DNA of 64,000 nucleotides from Prauserella cavernicola. GTDB lineage: Bacteria; Actinomycetota; Actinomycetes; Mycobacteriales; Pseudonocardiaceae. Below are positions 15,251 to 24,140 of this stretch, piece after piece (position 1 is the first letter of the stretch; the number at the start of each line of letters is the position of its first letter). The position numbers were made by a program, and so were the translations under genes. Under the pieces are notes generated by a model that saw only the letters and a list, made by a program, of their open reading frames with translations, searched no databases and was not told the origin of the DNA. Location: contig NZ_JAENJH010000003.1 of NCBI RefSeq assembly GCF_016595675.1, positions 620,001 through 684,000 on the forward strand, written 5' to 3'.

Positions 15251-16174
15251 ATGACGATGAACGAGCAGCAGCTCAAAGGTCTCGAGGGCAAAGCCGTCGT
15301 GGTGACCGGCGCCGGGCGGGGCCTGGGGGAGGCGTTCGCCGTGCATGCCGCGCAGGCGGGTGCGTCGGTGGTCGTGAACGACATCGACGGCGAGCTCGCC
15401 GAGGCCGCCGCGGCGAACATCAGGGCGCACGGCGGACGTGCCGTGGCCAGCGGGCACAGCGTGGCCGACCCGGAGCAGGCCCGCGCGATCATCGAACTGT
15501 GCGAGTCGGAGTTCGGCTCCGTCGACGGCCTGGTGAACAACGCGGGCCTCAACTACGAGGCGTTGCCGTGGCAGGACGAGCCCGCGCAGGTCAAGGAACT
15601 GATCGAGACCAACGTCCTCGGCGTCATCTACACCGGGACGGCCGCGGCCGACGCGATGGTGCGGCTCGGCGGAGGCGGTTCGATCGTCAACATCTCGTCG
15701 GGCGCCTCGCTGGGCCAGCGCAAGCTCGCGACGTACGCGGCGAGTAAGGGCGCGGTCGCGTCGCTGACGTACTCGTGGGCGCTCGACATGGAGGACGTCG
15801 GCATCCGGGTGAACGCGGTCTGCCCGCTCGCGCACACCCGCATGGTGTGGAAGTCGGAGCGCTCGCTGCGCAACTGTCCGCCCGAGCGGACGCCCTCGCG
15901 GATCGCGCCGGTGGTGCTGTTCCTGCTCGGCGACGGTGCGCACGGCATCACCGGCCAGCTGATCCGGTGCAACGGCCCGCAGCTGCACATCATGGGCCAG
16001 CCGTACCTGAAGGCGCCGATCCTCGAGCGGCAGGTGTGGGACTCCGACAGCGTGCAGCGCGCTTTCGACGAGGTGTTCGGCGCCCACCTGGAGCCCTACG
16101 GCCTCGAGAAGCGCGTGCCACCGCGGCTGCGCAAGTGGACCGAGGGTCCCTCGACGCCGCTGCGCAGCGCCTGA
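15251..16174 (+). CDS. Short-chain dehydrogenase/reductase
   Basis: 307 residues from ATG 15251, behind a GGAGGGGTGGGAG ribosome region. Classical SDR features are visible: the cofactor motif TGAGRGLG, VNNAG, the SSGAS catalytic Ser region and YAASKG (Tyr-x3-Lys). A C-terminal extension of about 60 residues (QPYLKAPILERQVWDSD..) exceeds the usual 250-residue length and resembles SDRs of steroid and fatty-acid catabolism. It converges with an acyl-CoA synthetase gene. Confidence 0.85.
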   Translation: MTMNEQQLKGLEGKAVVVTGAGRGLGEAFAVHAAQAGASVVVNDIDGELAEAAAANIRAHGGRAVASGHSVADPEQARAIIELCESEFGSVDGLVNNAGLNYEALPWQDEPAQVKELIETNVLGVIYTGTAAADAMVRLGGGGSIVNISSGASLGQRKLATYAASKGAVASLTYSWALDMEDVGIRVNAVCPLAHTRMVWKSERSLRNCPPERTPSRIAPVVLFLLGDGAHGITGQLIRCNGPQLHIMGQPYLKAPILERQVWDSDSVQRAFDEVFGAHLEPYGLEKRVPPRLRKWTEGPSTPLRSA

Positions 16175-16178
16175 GCGG

Positions 16179-16211
16179 GCTGCCCACGGTCCCGCCGGGG
16201 CCGTGGGCAGC
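16179..16211. terminator. Bidirectional hairpin terminator
   Basis: Perfect 11-bp arms GCTGCCCACGG / CCGTGGGCAGC with an 11-nt loop, in the 42-bp gap between convergent SDR and acyl-CoA synthetase genes. Confidence 0.65.
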
Positions 16212-16216
16212 GACCC

Positions 16217-18052
16217 TCAGACCTCGTACAGCGCGACGATGTCGGGCTCGTAGCGCTGCGAGATGATCCGGCGCTTCAGCTTGAGTGTGGGCGTCAGCTC
16301 GCCGCTCTCCGGCGTCCACGCCTTGGTCAGCAGCCGGTAGCGCTTGATCTGCTCGACCCTGGCCAGTCGCTCGTTGGCGGCCTCGACGGCGCGGTCGATC
16401 TCGGCCACCACCTCGGGGTGGCTCGCGAGGTCGGCGACCTCGGCCGCGTCGATGCCCTTCGACGCGGCCCAGCCCGGCGCGATCTCGTCGTCGAGCACCA
16501 CCAGTGCCGTGACGTAGGGCTTGCCGTCGCCGATCGCCACCGCCTGGCCGATGAGCGGGTGTTCCTTGAGCAGGCCCTCGATCCTGGTCGGCGCGATGTT
16601 CTTGCCGCCGGCCGTGATGATGAGTTCCTTCTTGCGGTCGGTGATGGTGACGAAGCCGTCGTCGTCGATCGTGCCGATGTCGCCGGTGGGGAACCACCCC
16701 TCGGCGTCGGTCGCTCGCTCGATCGACCCGTCCTCCTGCAGGTAGCCGGGGAACACGATCGGGCCCCTGACGAACAGTTCGCCGTCCTCGCCGATGCGCA
16801 CCTCGATGTCGGCGAGCGGTCGGCCGACGGAGCCCGCCTTGAAACCCTCCGCGGTGTTGGAGGTGGCCGCGCCCGTGGTCTCCGACAGGCCCCACACCTC
16901 CTGGATCTCCACCCCGAGCCCGGCGATGAAGTACAGGACCTCGATCGGGAGCGCGGCGGCTCCGCTGGAGGCGAGTGCGAGGTTGTCGAGCCCGAGCATC
17001 TGGCGGACGGGCGCGAGCACGGTCCGGTCGGCCTCGTCGATCCGCGCGGCCAGCTCGGCGGGCACCTCCTCGCCCGCGCTGCGCAGCTTGTAGCCCTGCT
17101 GCAGCAGCTCGTTGGCCTCCAGCAGCGCCGTGCGCCGTTCCTCCGGCACCCCGGCGAGCAGGTTCTTCAGGCCCGCCACCATCTTCTCCCACACGCGAGG
17201 CACGCCGAAGAGGACGTCGGGGTGCACCCGGCCGAGCGCGCCGACGAGCCCCGCGGGGTCGCCGAGGGTGTGCACGTGACCCGCGTACACGATCGGCAGA
17301 TAGATCGAGAGCTCCCGCTCGGCGATGTGCGCCAGCGGCAGGTAGGCGATGTTCTTCATGTGCATCCGGCTGCTGTGCAGCGAGTGCACGGCCAGCGCTT
17401 CGTGGATCGCGTTGCGGTGGGAGAGCACCACGCCCTTGGGCACGCCCGTGGTCCCTGAGGTGTAGATCATCGACAGCGGGTCGTCCGGCGCGATCGCCGC
17501 GGTCGCCCGCTCGAGGACTTCCGGGTCGGCCTCGTGCCTGGCCAGCCCGCGCTCGCGGAGCTCGGCGAAGCGCAGGAAACGGGTGTCGCCAGCCGGCAGC
17601 TCCACCGGGTCGAGGACCACGACGTGCTCCAGACGGGGCAGCTGGTCGAGCACCGGCAGCCACCGGTCGAGTTCGGACTGGCCTGCCAGCACCGCGATCC
17701 GCGCCGAGCTGTGGTTGACGACGTAGGCGATCTGTTCACCGCTGAGCGTCGAGTAGGCGGTGCACGGGATGGCACCGAGGTTGGTCGCCGCGAGGTCGGC
17801 GATCAGGTGCTCGGGCCTGCTCGGAGCCATGATGATCATGCGCTGTCCCGAGGACAGGCCGAGGCCGGCGAGCCCGGCGGCGACGGCGGCGACCTCGTCG
17901 CGCAGCTGGCTCCACGTCAGCGTCGGCGCGTCCTCCACGTCGAGTGACGTGAGCGCCGGCTTGTCGGCGAACTCGGTGGCGTTGCGGCGCAGCAGCTGGG
18001 GGATCGTGAGTTTGTCGGTTTCACTCGCGACCGATTTCTGGTTGAACGGCAA
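16217..18052 (-). CDS. Long-chain acyl-CoA synthetase (FadD15-like)
   Basis: 611 residues. TTG 18052 is chosen because GCGAGGAG lies about 6 bp before it; the ORF opens farther upstream without such a site. The AMP-binding motif TSGTTGVPKGVV and the long-chain FACS features LPLAHIAERE, GLSETTGA, GWFPTGDIGTIDDDG and DRKKELIITAGGKN are visible. The length and the insertion with LLAGVPEERRTALLEANELLQQGYKLR fit FadD15-type enzymes, which activate long-chain fatty acids to CoA esters via acyl-AMP. Confidence 0.92.
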   Translation of the reverse strand: MPFNQKSVASETDKLTIPQLLRRNATEFADKPALTSLDVEDAPTLTWSQLRDEVAAVAAGLAGLGLSSGQRMIIMAPSRPEHLIADLAATNLGAIPCTAYSTLSGEQIAYVVNHSSARIAVLAGQSELDRWLPVLDQLPRLEHVVVLDPVELPAGDTRFLRFAELRERGLARHEADPEVLERATAAIAPDDPLSMIYTSGTTGVPKGVVLSHRNAIHEALAVHSLHSSRMHMKNIAYLPLAHIAERELSIYLPIVYAGHVHTLGDPAGLVGALGRVHPDVLFGVPRVWEKMVAGLKNLLAGVPEERRTALLEANELLQQGYKLRSAGEEVPAELAARIDEADRTVLAPVRQMLGLDNLALASSGAAALPIEVLYFIAGLGVEIQEVWGLSETTGAATSNTAEGFKAGSVGRPLADIEVRIGEDGELFVRGPIVFPGYLQEDGSIERATDAEGWFPTGDIGTIDDDGFVTITDRKKELIITAGGKNIAPTRIEGLLKEHPLIGQAVAIGDGKPYVTALVVLDDEIAPGWAASKGIDAAEVADLASHPEVVAEIDRAVEAANERLARVEQIKRYRLLTKAWTPESGELTPTLKLKRRIISQRYEPDIVALYEV

Positions 18053-18169
18053 CGGAATCTCCTCGCATCGTTGTCGAGGCCGCACAGCCTATGTGCTCGA
18101 CATCACTTTTGGGAACGATGACCGGATCGCTTCGGTGTGGACGGCCGTGCGCCCGGGTGGGCCGATGAC

Positions 18170-18578
18170 ATGAGCACGGCGCGCGAGCGCCTCGCGGCGC
18201 GACCGCTGCACGTCGCCGGGCGGACCCACGCGAGCGAGTCGGGCATTCGGCTGGCCGACACCGAGGGCGATGCTCGACGCGTCGTGGCAGGACCGTGTCG
18301 ACGCACTCCGGGGTCACTAGGTGCGCTACGACGAGAGCACGGCGACGGCACTCGGCGCTCGGCTGTTGCTGGACACCTGCCGCGGTGACCTGCGCCGGAT
18401 GCGCGTTCGAGCCGACGGTGATCCCGGTGCGCTGCGCTCGCGGCTCCGCGAGCTGCCCAGGATCGGCGCGGTCGGCGCGAGCATCTTCGTGCGGGAGGTC
18501 CAGGAGGTCTGTCCGGAGCTGCGTCCTCCGCTCGACCGCAAGGCGAACCGGCGGCGCTGGTTCGCCGACGCGCCCTGA
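18170..18578 (+). pseudogene. Remnant of an HhH-type endonuclease-family gene
   Basis: Fragments of one familiar actinobacterial protein appear in different frames. Frame 2 from ATG 18170 reads MSTARERLAARPLHVAGRT.. to SGIRLADT. Frame 0 from 18270 then reads MLDASWQDRVDALRGH, hits TAG at 18318, and continues as RYDESTATALGARLLLD to PRIGAVGASIFVREVQEVCPELRPP. From memory, intact homologues have about 40 residues between the first two blocks and a Tyr codon where the TAG is. So it shows an internal deletion with frameshift, a nonsense codon and a lost C-terminus. The GxGPVGA-like helix-hairpin-helix signature is recognisable. Confidence 0.6.
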
Positions 18579-18613
18579 GTCGACGGCACCGACTCGCACG
18601 CTTGTCCATTTCG

Positions 18614-18625
18614 AGAACGTGTTCT
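18614..18625. promoter_or_regulatory. KstR-like operator upstream of steroid-cluster SDR
   Basis: AGAAC-GT-GTTCT dyad; read on the complement it is TAGAACACGTTCTC, matching 13 of 14 positions of the recalled KstR consensus TnnAACnnGTTnnA. It lies 34 bp before the GTG of the first gene of the 18.66-23.74 kb operon, a typical repressor position. Confidence 0.6.
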
Positions 18626-18658
18626 AGTTTTGAGGCACGTGGACGAGCGGAGGTGGCC

Positions 18659-19432
18659 GTGGCAGTGCCGGACCTGAGGCAGGACGGCGCCGTCGTGCTG
18701 GTCACCGGCGGTGTGCGAGGTGTCGGCGCCGGAATCGCCCGTGCTTTCCGGGAACGCGGCGCCACGGTTCTCACCTGCGCCCGCACCGTGCCCGAGCGGC
18801 CTGAGCCGGGTTTCCTCCAGTGCGACGTGCGTGAGCCCGCACAGGTCGAGCAACTCGTGCAACAGGTTCTCGGCGAACATGGCAGGCTCGACGTGCTCGT
18901 CAACAACGCGGGCGGCTCGCCCTACGCGCTGGCCAAGGACGCGTCGTCCCGGTTCCACGACAAGATCGTCGGACTCAACCTCCTGGCCCCGCTGCTCGTC
19001 GCGCAGCACGCCAACGCCGTGATGCAGAGCCAGGAATCCGGCGGCTCGATCGTGATGGTCAGCAGCGTCAGCGGACGCAGACCCTCGCCGGGCACCGCGG
19101 CCTACGGCGCTGCCAAAGCCGGGATCGACAACCTCACCGCGAGCCTCGCCGTCGAATGGGCGCCCAAGGTGCGCGTCAACGCACTCGACGTCGGCATGGT
19201 GCGCACCGAGCGCGCCGAACTCCACTACGGCAGCGAGACCGCCGTCGACGCAGTCGGCAGGACCGTGCCACTCGGCAGGCTCGCCGAACCGGAGGAGATC
19301 GGGCACTGCGCGGTGTTCCTCGCTTCTCCACTGGCGTCCTACGTCAGCGGAGCCACGCTGCTCGTCCACGGCGGTGGCGAGCTTCCCGCCTTTCTCGCCG
19401 CCGCCGACGTCAACCACAGGGAGGACACGTGA
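18659..19432 (+). CDS. SDR of steroid C/D-ring cluster (Rv3549c-like)
   Basis: 257 residues from GTG 18659 (CGGAGG 5 bp upstream; GTG 18665 is an alternative). Motifs TGGVRGVGAG, VNNAGG, SSVSG and YGAAKAG define an SDR. Size and position at the head of the SDR-SDR-echA20-ipdA-ipdB-ipdC run match M. tuberculosis Rv3549c, a member of the late steroid catabolic regulon whose exact step is uncertain. The stop overlaps the next gene (GTGA). Confidence 0.85.
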   Translation: MAVPDLRQDGAVVLVTGGVRGVGAGIARAFRERGATVLTCARTVPERPEPGFLQCDVREPAQVEQLVQQVLGEHGRLDVLVNNAGGSPYALAKDASSRFHDKIVGLNLLAPLLVAQHANAVMQSQESGGSIVMVSSVSGRRPSPGTAAYGAAKAGIDNLTASLAVEWAPKVRVNALDVGMVRTERAELHYGSETAVDAVGRTVPLGRLAEPEEIGHCAVFLASPLASYVSGATLLVHGGGELPAFLAAADVNHREDT

Positions 19433-20340
19433 GCAGCGGGCTGTGCCAGGGCAGGGTCGTGATCGTCACCGGCGCGGGGCGCGGCATCGGCCGCGCGCAC
19501 GCGCTCGGGTTCGCGGCCGAGGGCGCCCACGTGGTGGTCAACGACGTCGGGGCGGCGCTGGACGGCTCCGCCACCGGCGAGGGACCCGCCGCCGACGTCG
19601 TCGCCGAGATCGAGGCGCTCGGCGGCAAGGCCGTCGCCAACACCGACGACGTCGCCGACTTCGCCGGAGCGCAGCGGCTGGTCGCCTCCGCGCTCGAGCA
19701 CTTCGGCCGGCTCGACGTGCTCGTCAACAACGCCGGGGTGGTGCGCGATCGCATGCTCGTCAACCTCGCCGAACCCGAGTGGGACGCCGTGATCCGCGTG
19801 CACCTCAAAGGACACTTCGCGCCGATTCGGCACGCGGCGGCGTACTGGCGCGCCGAAGCCAAGGCGGGGCGCACTCCGAGCGCGCGCGTGATCAACACGA
19901 GTTCCGGCGCGGGCCTGCTCGGCAGCGTCGGCCAGAGCAACTACGTGGCGGCCAAGGCCGGGATCGCCGGGCTCACCGTGGTGGCGGCCGAGGAACTCGC
20001 GCGCTACGGCGTCACGGTGAACGCCATCGCCCCGTCGGCGCGCACCCGCATGACCGAGGACGTGTTCGCCGACATGATGGCCGCGCCCGACGACGGCTTC
20101 GACGCCATGGCACCGGAGAACGTCTCGCCACTCGTGGTGTGGCTCGGCAGCGAGGAGTCCGCGGATGTGACGGGCCGGGTGTTCGAGGTCGAGGGCGGGA
20201 AGGTCTCGCTCGCCCAGGCCTGGCGGCACGGCCCCGCCGAGGACAAGGGCGCCCGCTGGGAACCCGCCGAACTCGGCCCCGTCGTCGCCGGACTCGTCGA
20301 GCGAGCCCCGGCGCCCGAACCCGTCTACGGAGCGTCCTGA
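19429..20340 (+). CDS. SDR of steroid C/D-ring cluster (Rv3548c-like)
   Basis: 303 residues from GTG 19429 (GGGAGG upstream). TGAGRGIGRAHALGFAAEGA, VVNDVG, LVNNAG, NTSSGAG and YVAAKAG are visible. The insertion of DGSATGEGPAADVVAEIEALGG and the ~300-residue length match the Rv3548c type, related to hydroxyacyl-CoA dehydrogenase domains of peroxisomal MFE. It probably oxidises a hydroxyacyl-CoA intermediate of side-chain or ring degradation. Coupled on both sides (GTGA, TGATG). Confidence 0.85.
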   Translation: MSSGLCQGRVVIVTGAGRGIGRAHALGFAAEGAHVVVNDVGAALDGSATGEGPAADVVAEIEALGGKAVANTDDVADFAGAQRLVASALEHFGRLDVLVNNAGVVRDRMLVNLAEPEWDAVIRVHLKGHFAPIRHAAAYWRAEAKAGRTPSARVINTSSGAGLLGSVGQSNYVAAKAGIAGLTVVAAEELARYGVTVNAIAPSARTRMTEDVFADMMAAPDDGFDAMAPENVSPLVVWLGSEESADVTGRVFEVEGGKVSLAQAWRHGPAEDKGARWEPAELGPVVAGLVERAPAPEPVYGAS

Positions 20341-21089
20341 TGGGAATCGTCAGCAGCAGGACCGAAAGCCACATCGAGGTCGTCACCGTCGACGTCCCGC
20401 CCGTCAACGCGCTGACGGTGCAGGGGTGGTTCGACCTGGCCCGCGCCATCGAACGCGCGGGTGCCGACGAGGACGTGCACGCCGTCGTGCTGCGCGCCGA
20501 GGGCCGTGGGTTCAACGCGGGCGTCGACATCAAGGAGATCCAGCGCAGCGACGGCTACGCGGCGCTCGTGGGCGCGAACCGGGGCTGCCACGCGGCGTTC
20601 GGCGCTGTGTACGACTGCGCGGTGCCCGTGATCGCCGCCGTGCACGGCTTCTGTCTCGGCGGCGGCATCGGCCTGGTGGGCAACGCGGACGTGGTGGTGG
20701 CCTCCGACGACGCGACGTTCGGGGTGCCGGAGGTCGAACGCGGAGCGCTCGGCGCCGCGACCCACCTGGCGCGGCTCGTGCCGCCGCACCTGATGCGCAC
20801 GCTGTACTTCACCGCGCGCACGGTGACCGCCGCCGAGCTGCACGGCTACGGATCGGTGTACCGCGTGGTGCCGCGCGCCGAACTGGACGAGGCCGCCCTC
20901 GAGCTCGCCCGCGACATCGCGAAGAAGGACACGCGGGTGATCAGGGCGGCCAAGGAGGCGCTCAACGGCATCGACCCGCAGGACGTGCACCGCAGCTACC
21001 GGTTCGAGCAGGGCTTCACGTTCGAGCTGAACCTGCTGGGCGCCTCCGACGAGGCACGCCAGAAGTTCCTGGACGACAAGGACGGATGA
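20340..21089 (+). CDS. echA20: Ring-opening crotonase EchA20-like
   Basis: 249 residues; ATG 20340 overlaps the previous stop. Crotonase-fold signatures are GRGFNAGVDIKEIQ, VIAAVHGFCLGGGIGLVGNADVVVASDDATFGVPE and the late FTARTVTAAELHGYGSVYRVVP. Adjacent to ipdA and ipdB, it corresponds to EchA20, which hydrolytically opens the D ring of the HIEC-CoA intermediate in steroid catabolism (knowledge from M. tuberculosis). Its stop overlaps the ipdA start (ATGA). Confidence 0.87.
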   Translation: MGIVSSRTESHIEVVTVDVPPVNALTVQGWFDLARAIERAGADEDVHAVVLRAEGRGFNAGVDIKEIQRSDGYAALVGANRGCHAAFGAVYDCAVPVIAAVHGFCLGGGIGLVGNADVVVASDDATFGVPEVERGALGAATHLARLVPPHLMRTLYFTARTVTAAELHGYGSVYRVVPRAELDEAALELARDIAKKDTRVIRAAKEALNGIDPQDVHRSYRFEQGFTFELNLLGASDEARQKFLDDKDG

Positions 21090-21952
21090 TGGCCGACAAG
21101 ACCGCGACCGCCGACGAGGTCGTCGCCGAACTGGAAGACGGCATGACGATCGGCATCGGCGGCTGGGGCTCCCGCCGCAAGCCGATGTCACTGGTGCGCG
21201 CGATCCTGCGCTCGCCGGTGAAGGACCTCACCGTGGTGTCCTACGGCGGACCCGACATCGGCCTGCTGGCCTCGGCGGGCAAACTGCGCCGCGTCGTGTT
21301 CGGGTTCGTCACACTCGACTCGATCCCGTTCGACCCGTGGTTCGGGCGCGCTCGCGAGTCGGGCTCGGTGGAGGTGACCGAGTACGACGAGGGCATGTTC
21401 GCCGCCGCGCTTTCCGCCGCGGCACAACGGTTGCCGTTCCTGCCGACCCGGGCCGGGCTCGGCTCCGACGTGCTGCGCGTGAACCCCGGGCTGCGCACCG
21501 TGCGCTCGCCGTACTCCGATGGCGAGGAGCTGGTGGCGGTGCCCGCGCAGCGGCTCGACGTCGCGTTCGTGCATCTCAACCGTGCCGACGCGCGGGGCAA
21601 CGCGCAGTACCTCGGCCCCGACCCGTACTTCGACGACCTGTTCTGTCTCGCCGCGCGCAAGCGGTTCGTGTCCGTGGAGCGCGTGGTGGACACGGCGGAG
21701 CTGACGGCTGAGGCGCCCGTGCAGTCGCTGTTGCTCAACAGGTCCACTGTAGATGGTGTGGTCGAGTCGCCGGGCGGCGCGCACTTCACCACCGCGGTGC
21801 CCGACTACGGGCGGGACGAGCGGTTCCAGAGGCACTACGCCGACTGCGCCAAGGATCCCGAGCGATGGCCGGACTTCGCCGACCGGTTCCTGTCCGGCGA
21901 CGAGAAGGCGTACCAGGCCGAGGTCGCCCGGTTCGCGAAGGAGGCGACGTGA
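21086..21952 (+). CDS. ipdA: COCHEA-CoA hydrolase alpha subunit
   Basis: 288 residues of CoA-transferase family I alpha type (EDGMTIGIGGWGSRRKPMSL; VSYGGPDIGLLASAGK). The segment EVTEYDEGMFAAAL at about 96-109 holds the glutamate region used for catalysis in IpdAB. With IpdB it hydrolyses the last steroid carbon ring (ring C) of COCHEA-CoA rather than transferring CoA. The first of two consecutive ATGs at 21086 overlaps the echA20 stop; the second at 21089 is possible. Followed by ipdB with GTGA coupling. Confidence 0.9.
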   Translation: MMADKTATADEVVAELEDGMTIGIGGWGSRRKPMSLVRAILRSPVKDLTVVSYGGPDIGLLASAGKLRRVVFGFVTLDSIPFDPWFGRARESGSVEVTEYDEGMFAAALSAAAQRLPFLPTRAGLGSDVLRVNPGLRTVRSPYSDGEELVAVPAQRLDVAFVHLNRADARGNAQYLGPDPYFDDLFCLAARKRFVSVERVVDTAELTAEAPVQSLLLNRSTVDGVVESPGGAHFTTAVPDYGRDERFQRHYADCAKDPERWPDFADRFLSGDEKAYQAEVARFAKEAT

Positions 21953-22683
21953 ACGAGGCGAGCAGGGCCGAGGTGGCGGTGGTCGCGGTGGCCGAGCTGT
22001 TCCGCGGGGACGGCGAGCTGCTCGTGAGCCCGATGGGACTGGTGCCGTCGCTGGGCGCGCGGCTCGCCCGGCTCACGTTCGAGCCAGACCTGCTGCTGTC
22101 GGACGGCGAGGCGCACCTGCTCGACGGCGACGGGGTGCTCGAGGGCTGGCAGCCGTTTCGCAAGATGCTCGAGGTGATCGTGCCCCACGGGCGGCGCCAC
22201 GTCGTCATGGGCGCCAATCAGATCGACCGCTACGGAAACCAGAACATCTCCGCGATCGGCGAGCACGCGCGGCCCGTCAAGCAGCTGCTCGGCGTGCGCG
22301 GCGCGCCCGGAAACACCGTGAACCACCGCACGAGCTACTGGGTGCCGAAACACAGCAGCCGCGTGTTCGTCGAGAACGTGGACGTGGTGTCGGGTGTCGG
22401 CTACGACAGCGCGGCGAAGGCGGGTCCGTCGGCGCAGCGGTTCCACGACGTGCACCGGGTCGTGACCAACCTCGGAGTGTTCGACTTCGGCGGGAGCGAC
22501 CACGCGATGCGGGCGGTGTCACTGCATCCCGGCGTCGAGGCGGGCGAGGTGGCCGAGGCGACGTCCTTCGAGGTCGAGCTCGACTCGGCGGGCGTGACCC
22601 GGCAGCCGAGTTCCGAGGAACTTCGGCTGATCAGGGACGTGCTCGACCCGTCCGGCACGCGGGACAGGGAAGTGCGGCCGTGA
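21949..22683 (+). CDS. ipdB: COCHEA-CoA hydrolase beta subunit
   Basis: 244 residues from GTG 21949 (AAGGAGG upstream). It is the beta-type CoA-transferase fold, with SPMGLVPSLGARLARLTFEPDLLLSDGEA, HVVMGANQIDRYGNQNISAIG and PGNTVNHRTSYWVPKHSSRVFV. It forms the heteromer with IpdA that opens ring C in the final phase of cholesterol or other steroid degradation. Stop overlaps the GTG of ipdC. Confidence 0.9.
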   Translation: MNEASRAEVAVVAVAELFRGDGELLVSPMGLVPSLGARLARLTFEPDLLLSDGEAHLLDGDGVLEGWQPFRKMLEVIVPHGRRHVVMGANQIDRYGNQNISAIGEHARPVKQLLGVRGAPGNTVNHRTSYWVPKHSSRVFVENVDVVSGVGYDSAAKAGPSAQRFHDVHRVVTNLGVFDFGGSDHAMRAVSLHPGVEAGEVAEATSFEVELDSAGVTRQPSSEELRLIRDVLDPSGTRDREVRP

Positions 22684-23738
22684 TCGACACCGCGCTGACG
22701 CGGCTCACCGGCGTGCGGCATCCCGTGGTGCAGACGGGAATGGGCTGGGTGGCCGGGCCGCGGCTCGTGTCGGCGACGGCCGAAGCCGGCGGGCTGGGGA
22801 TCCTCGCTTCGGCGACGATGACCTTCGACGAGCTGGCCGCCGCGATCACGGAGACCAAGAAGCGCACGGCGAACCCGTTCGGCGTCAACCTGCGCGCCGA
22901 CGCCGCCGACGCGGGTGAGCGTGTGGACCTGCTGATCGCCGAGGGGGTGCGGGTCGCGTCGTTCGCGCTGGCTCCGCGCGAGGAACAGATCGCCAAGCTC
23001 AAGGACAACGGCGTGGTGGTGATCCCCTCGGTCGGGGCCGCGCGGCACGCCGAGAAGGTGGCGGGCTGGGGCGCCGACGCCGTGATCGTGCAGGGCGGCG
23101 AGGGCGGCGGGCACACGGGCGCGGTGGCGACGACGTTGCTGCTGCCGTCGGTGCTCGACGCGGTGGACATCCCGGTGGTCGCGGCTGGCGGGTTCTTCGA
23201 CGGACGCGGGTTGGCGGCGGCGCTGGCGTACGGTGCGGCCGGGGTGGCGATGGGCACGCGGTTCCTGCTGACGAGCGACAGCACGGTGCCCGACGACGTG
23301 AAGCGGTCCTATTTGGAGCGCGGGCTCGCGGGGACGGTCGTGACGCGACGAGTGGACGGGCTGCCGCACCGGGTGCTGCGCACGGAACTCGTCGAGCGGC
23401 TCGAGTCGGCGGGCCGCGTGCGGTCGCTGGTGCAGGCGGCGCGCAACGCCGTGCGGTTCCGGTCGCTGACGGGGCTGTCGGTGGCGGGGATGGTGCGGGA
23501 GGGGCTGGCGATGAAGCGCGCCAACGAGCTGACGTGGAGCCAGGTGGTGATGGCGGCCAACACGCCGATGCTCCTGCGCTCGGGGCTCGTGGAGGGTCGC
23601 ACGGACGCGGGCGTGCTGGCGTCGGGCCAGGTGGTGGGCCTGCTCGACGACCTACCCACGGTGGCGGCCCTGGTGGAGCAACTGGTGAGGGAAGCGGAAA
23701 CAACCCTGAAGCGCCTCCCCACGCAGCTAACGGAGTAA
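22680..23738 (+). CDS. ipdC: Nitronate-monooxygenase-family flavoprotein IpdC-like
   Basis: 352 residues from GTG 22680. TIM-barrel NPD/NMO fold: HPVVQTGMGWVAGPRLVSATAEAGGLGILASA, then the FMN-phosphate region VIVQGGEGGGHTGAVATTLLLP, VVAAGGFFDGRGLAAALAYGAAGVAMGTRFL. The position directly after ipdB matches Rv3553/IpdC, a flavin enzyme acting on the steroid-derived CoA thioester in C/D-ring catabolism. It is the last gene of this operon; a repeat-rich region follows. Confidence 0.85.
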   Translation: MIDTALTRLTGVRHPVVQTGMGWVAGPRLVSATAEAGGLGILASATMTFDELAAAITETKKRTANPFGVNLRADAADAGERVDLLIAEGVRVASFALAPREEQIAKLKDNGVVVIPSVGAARHAEKVAGWGADAVIVQGGEGGGHTGAVATTLLLPSVLDAVDIPVVAAGGFFDGRGLAAALAYGAAGVAMGTRFLLTSDSTVPDDVKRSYLERGLAGTVVTRRVDGLPHRVLRTELVERLESAGRVRSLVQAARNAVRFRSLTGLSVAGMVREGLAMKRANELTWSQVVMAANTPMLLRSGLVEGRTDAGVLASGQVVGLLDDLPTVAALVEQLVREAETTLKRLPTQLTE

Positions 23739-24140
23739 CCGCCCGCGAGTCCCCCACTCCAGCGCGCGAGTCCCCCGCTCCAGCGCGCGAGTTCCCCGCT
23801 CCAGCGCGCGAGTTCCCCGCTCCAGCCCGCGAGTTCCCCGCTCTCGGCGGCGAGTTCCTCCTTCTGGGCCACAGGCCCGGACCGTCGCTGGGCGATGTCG
23901 ATCCGATCCGCTGGAGTGAGCGTCGCGAAGCGCCCGTTCGTGAAAACCGCGATGCGATGGCAAGAGGTCTACGCGGGCGCCATGAGCGAATCGCCGAGTC
24001 GAGGCTCGCGAACGGGCCAGTCGCGTGCCCCAACGTGGAACTCGCCCTCCGGAGCGGGGAACTCGCGCTCCCGAGCGGGGGACTCGCGGACCGGAGTGGG
24101 GGACTCGCGGGTCGGGGTGCACGGCTCGCGGCCGGGTGGG
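23739..24140. repeat. Intergenic repeat block: 21-bp tandem copies and inverted copies
   Basis: Between convergent ipdC and fadA6, five tandem 21-bp units around CGCGAGTTCCCCGCTCCAG run from about 23743 to 23845. Inverted versions (GGAGCGGGGAACTCGC and variants) occupy about 24050-24110. The two blocks can pair as long hairpins around a roughly 200-bp centre. I see no credible gene inside. It probably acts as a strong termination or insulation region. Confidence 0.7.
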
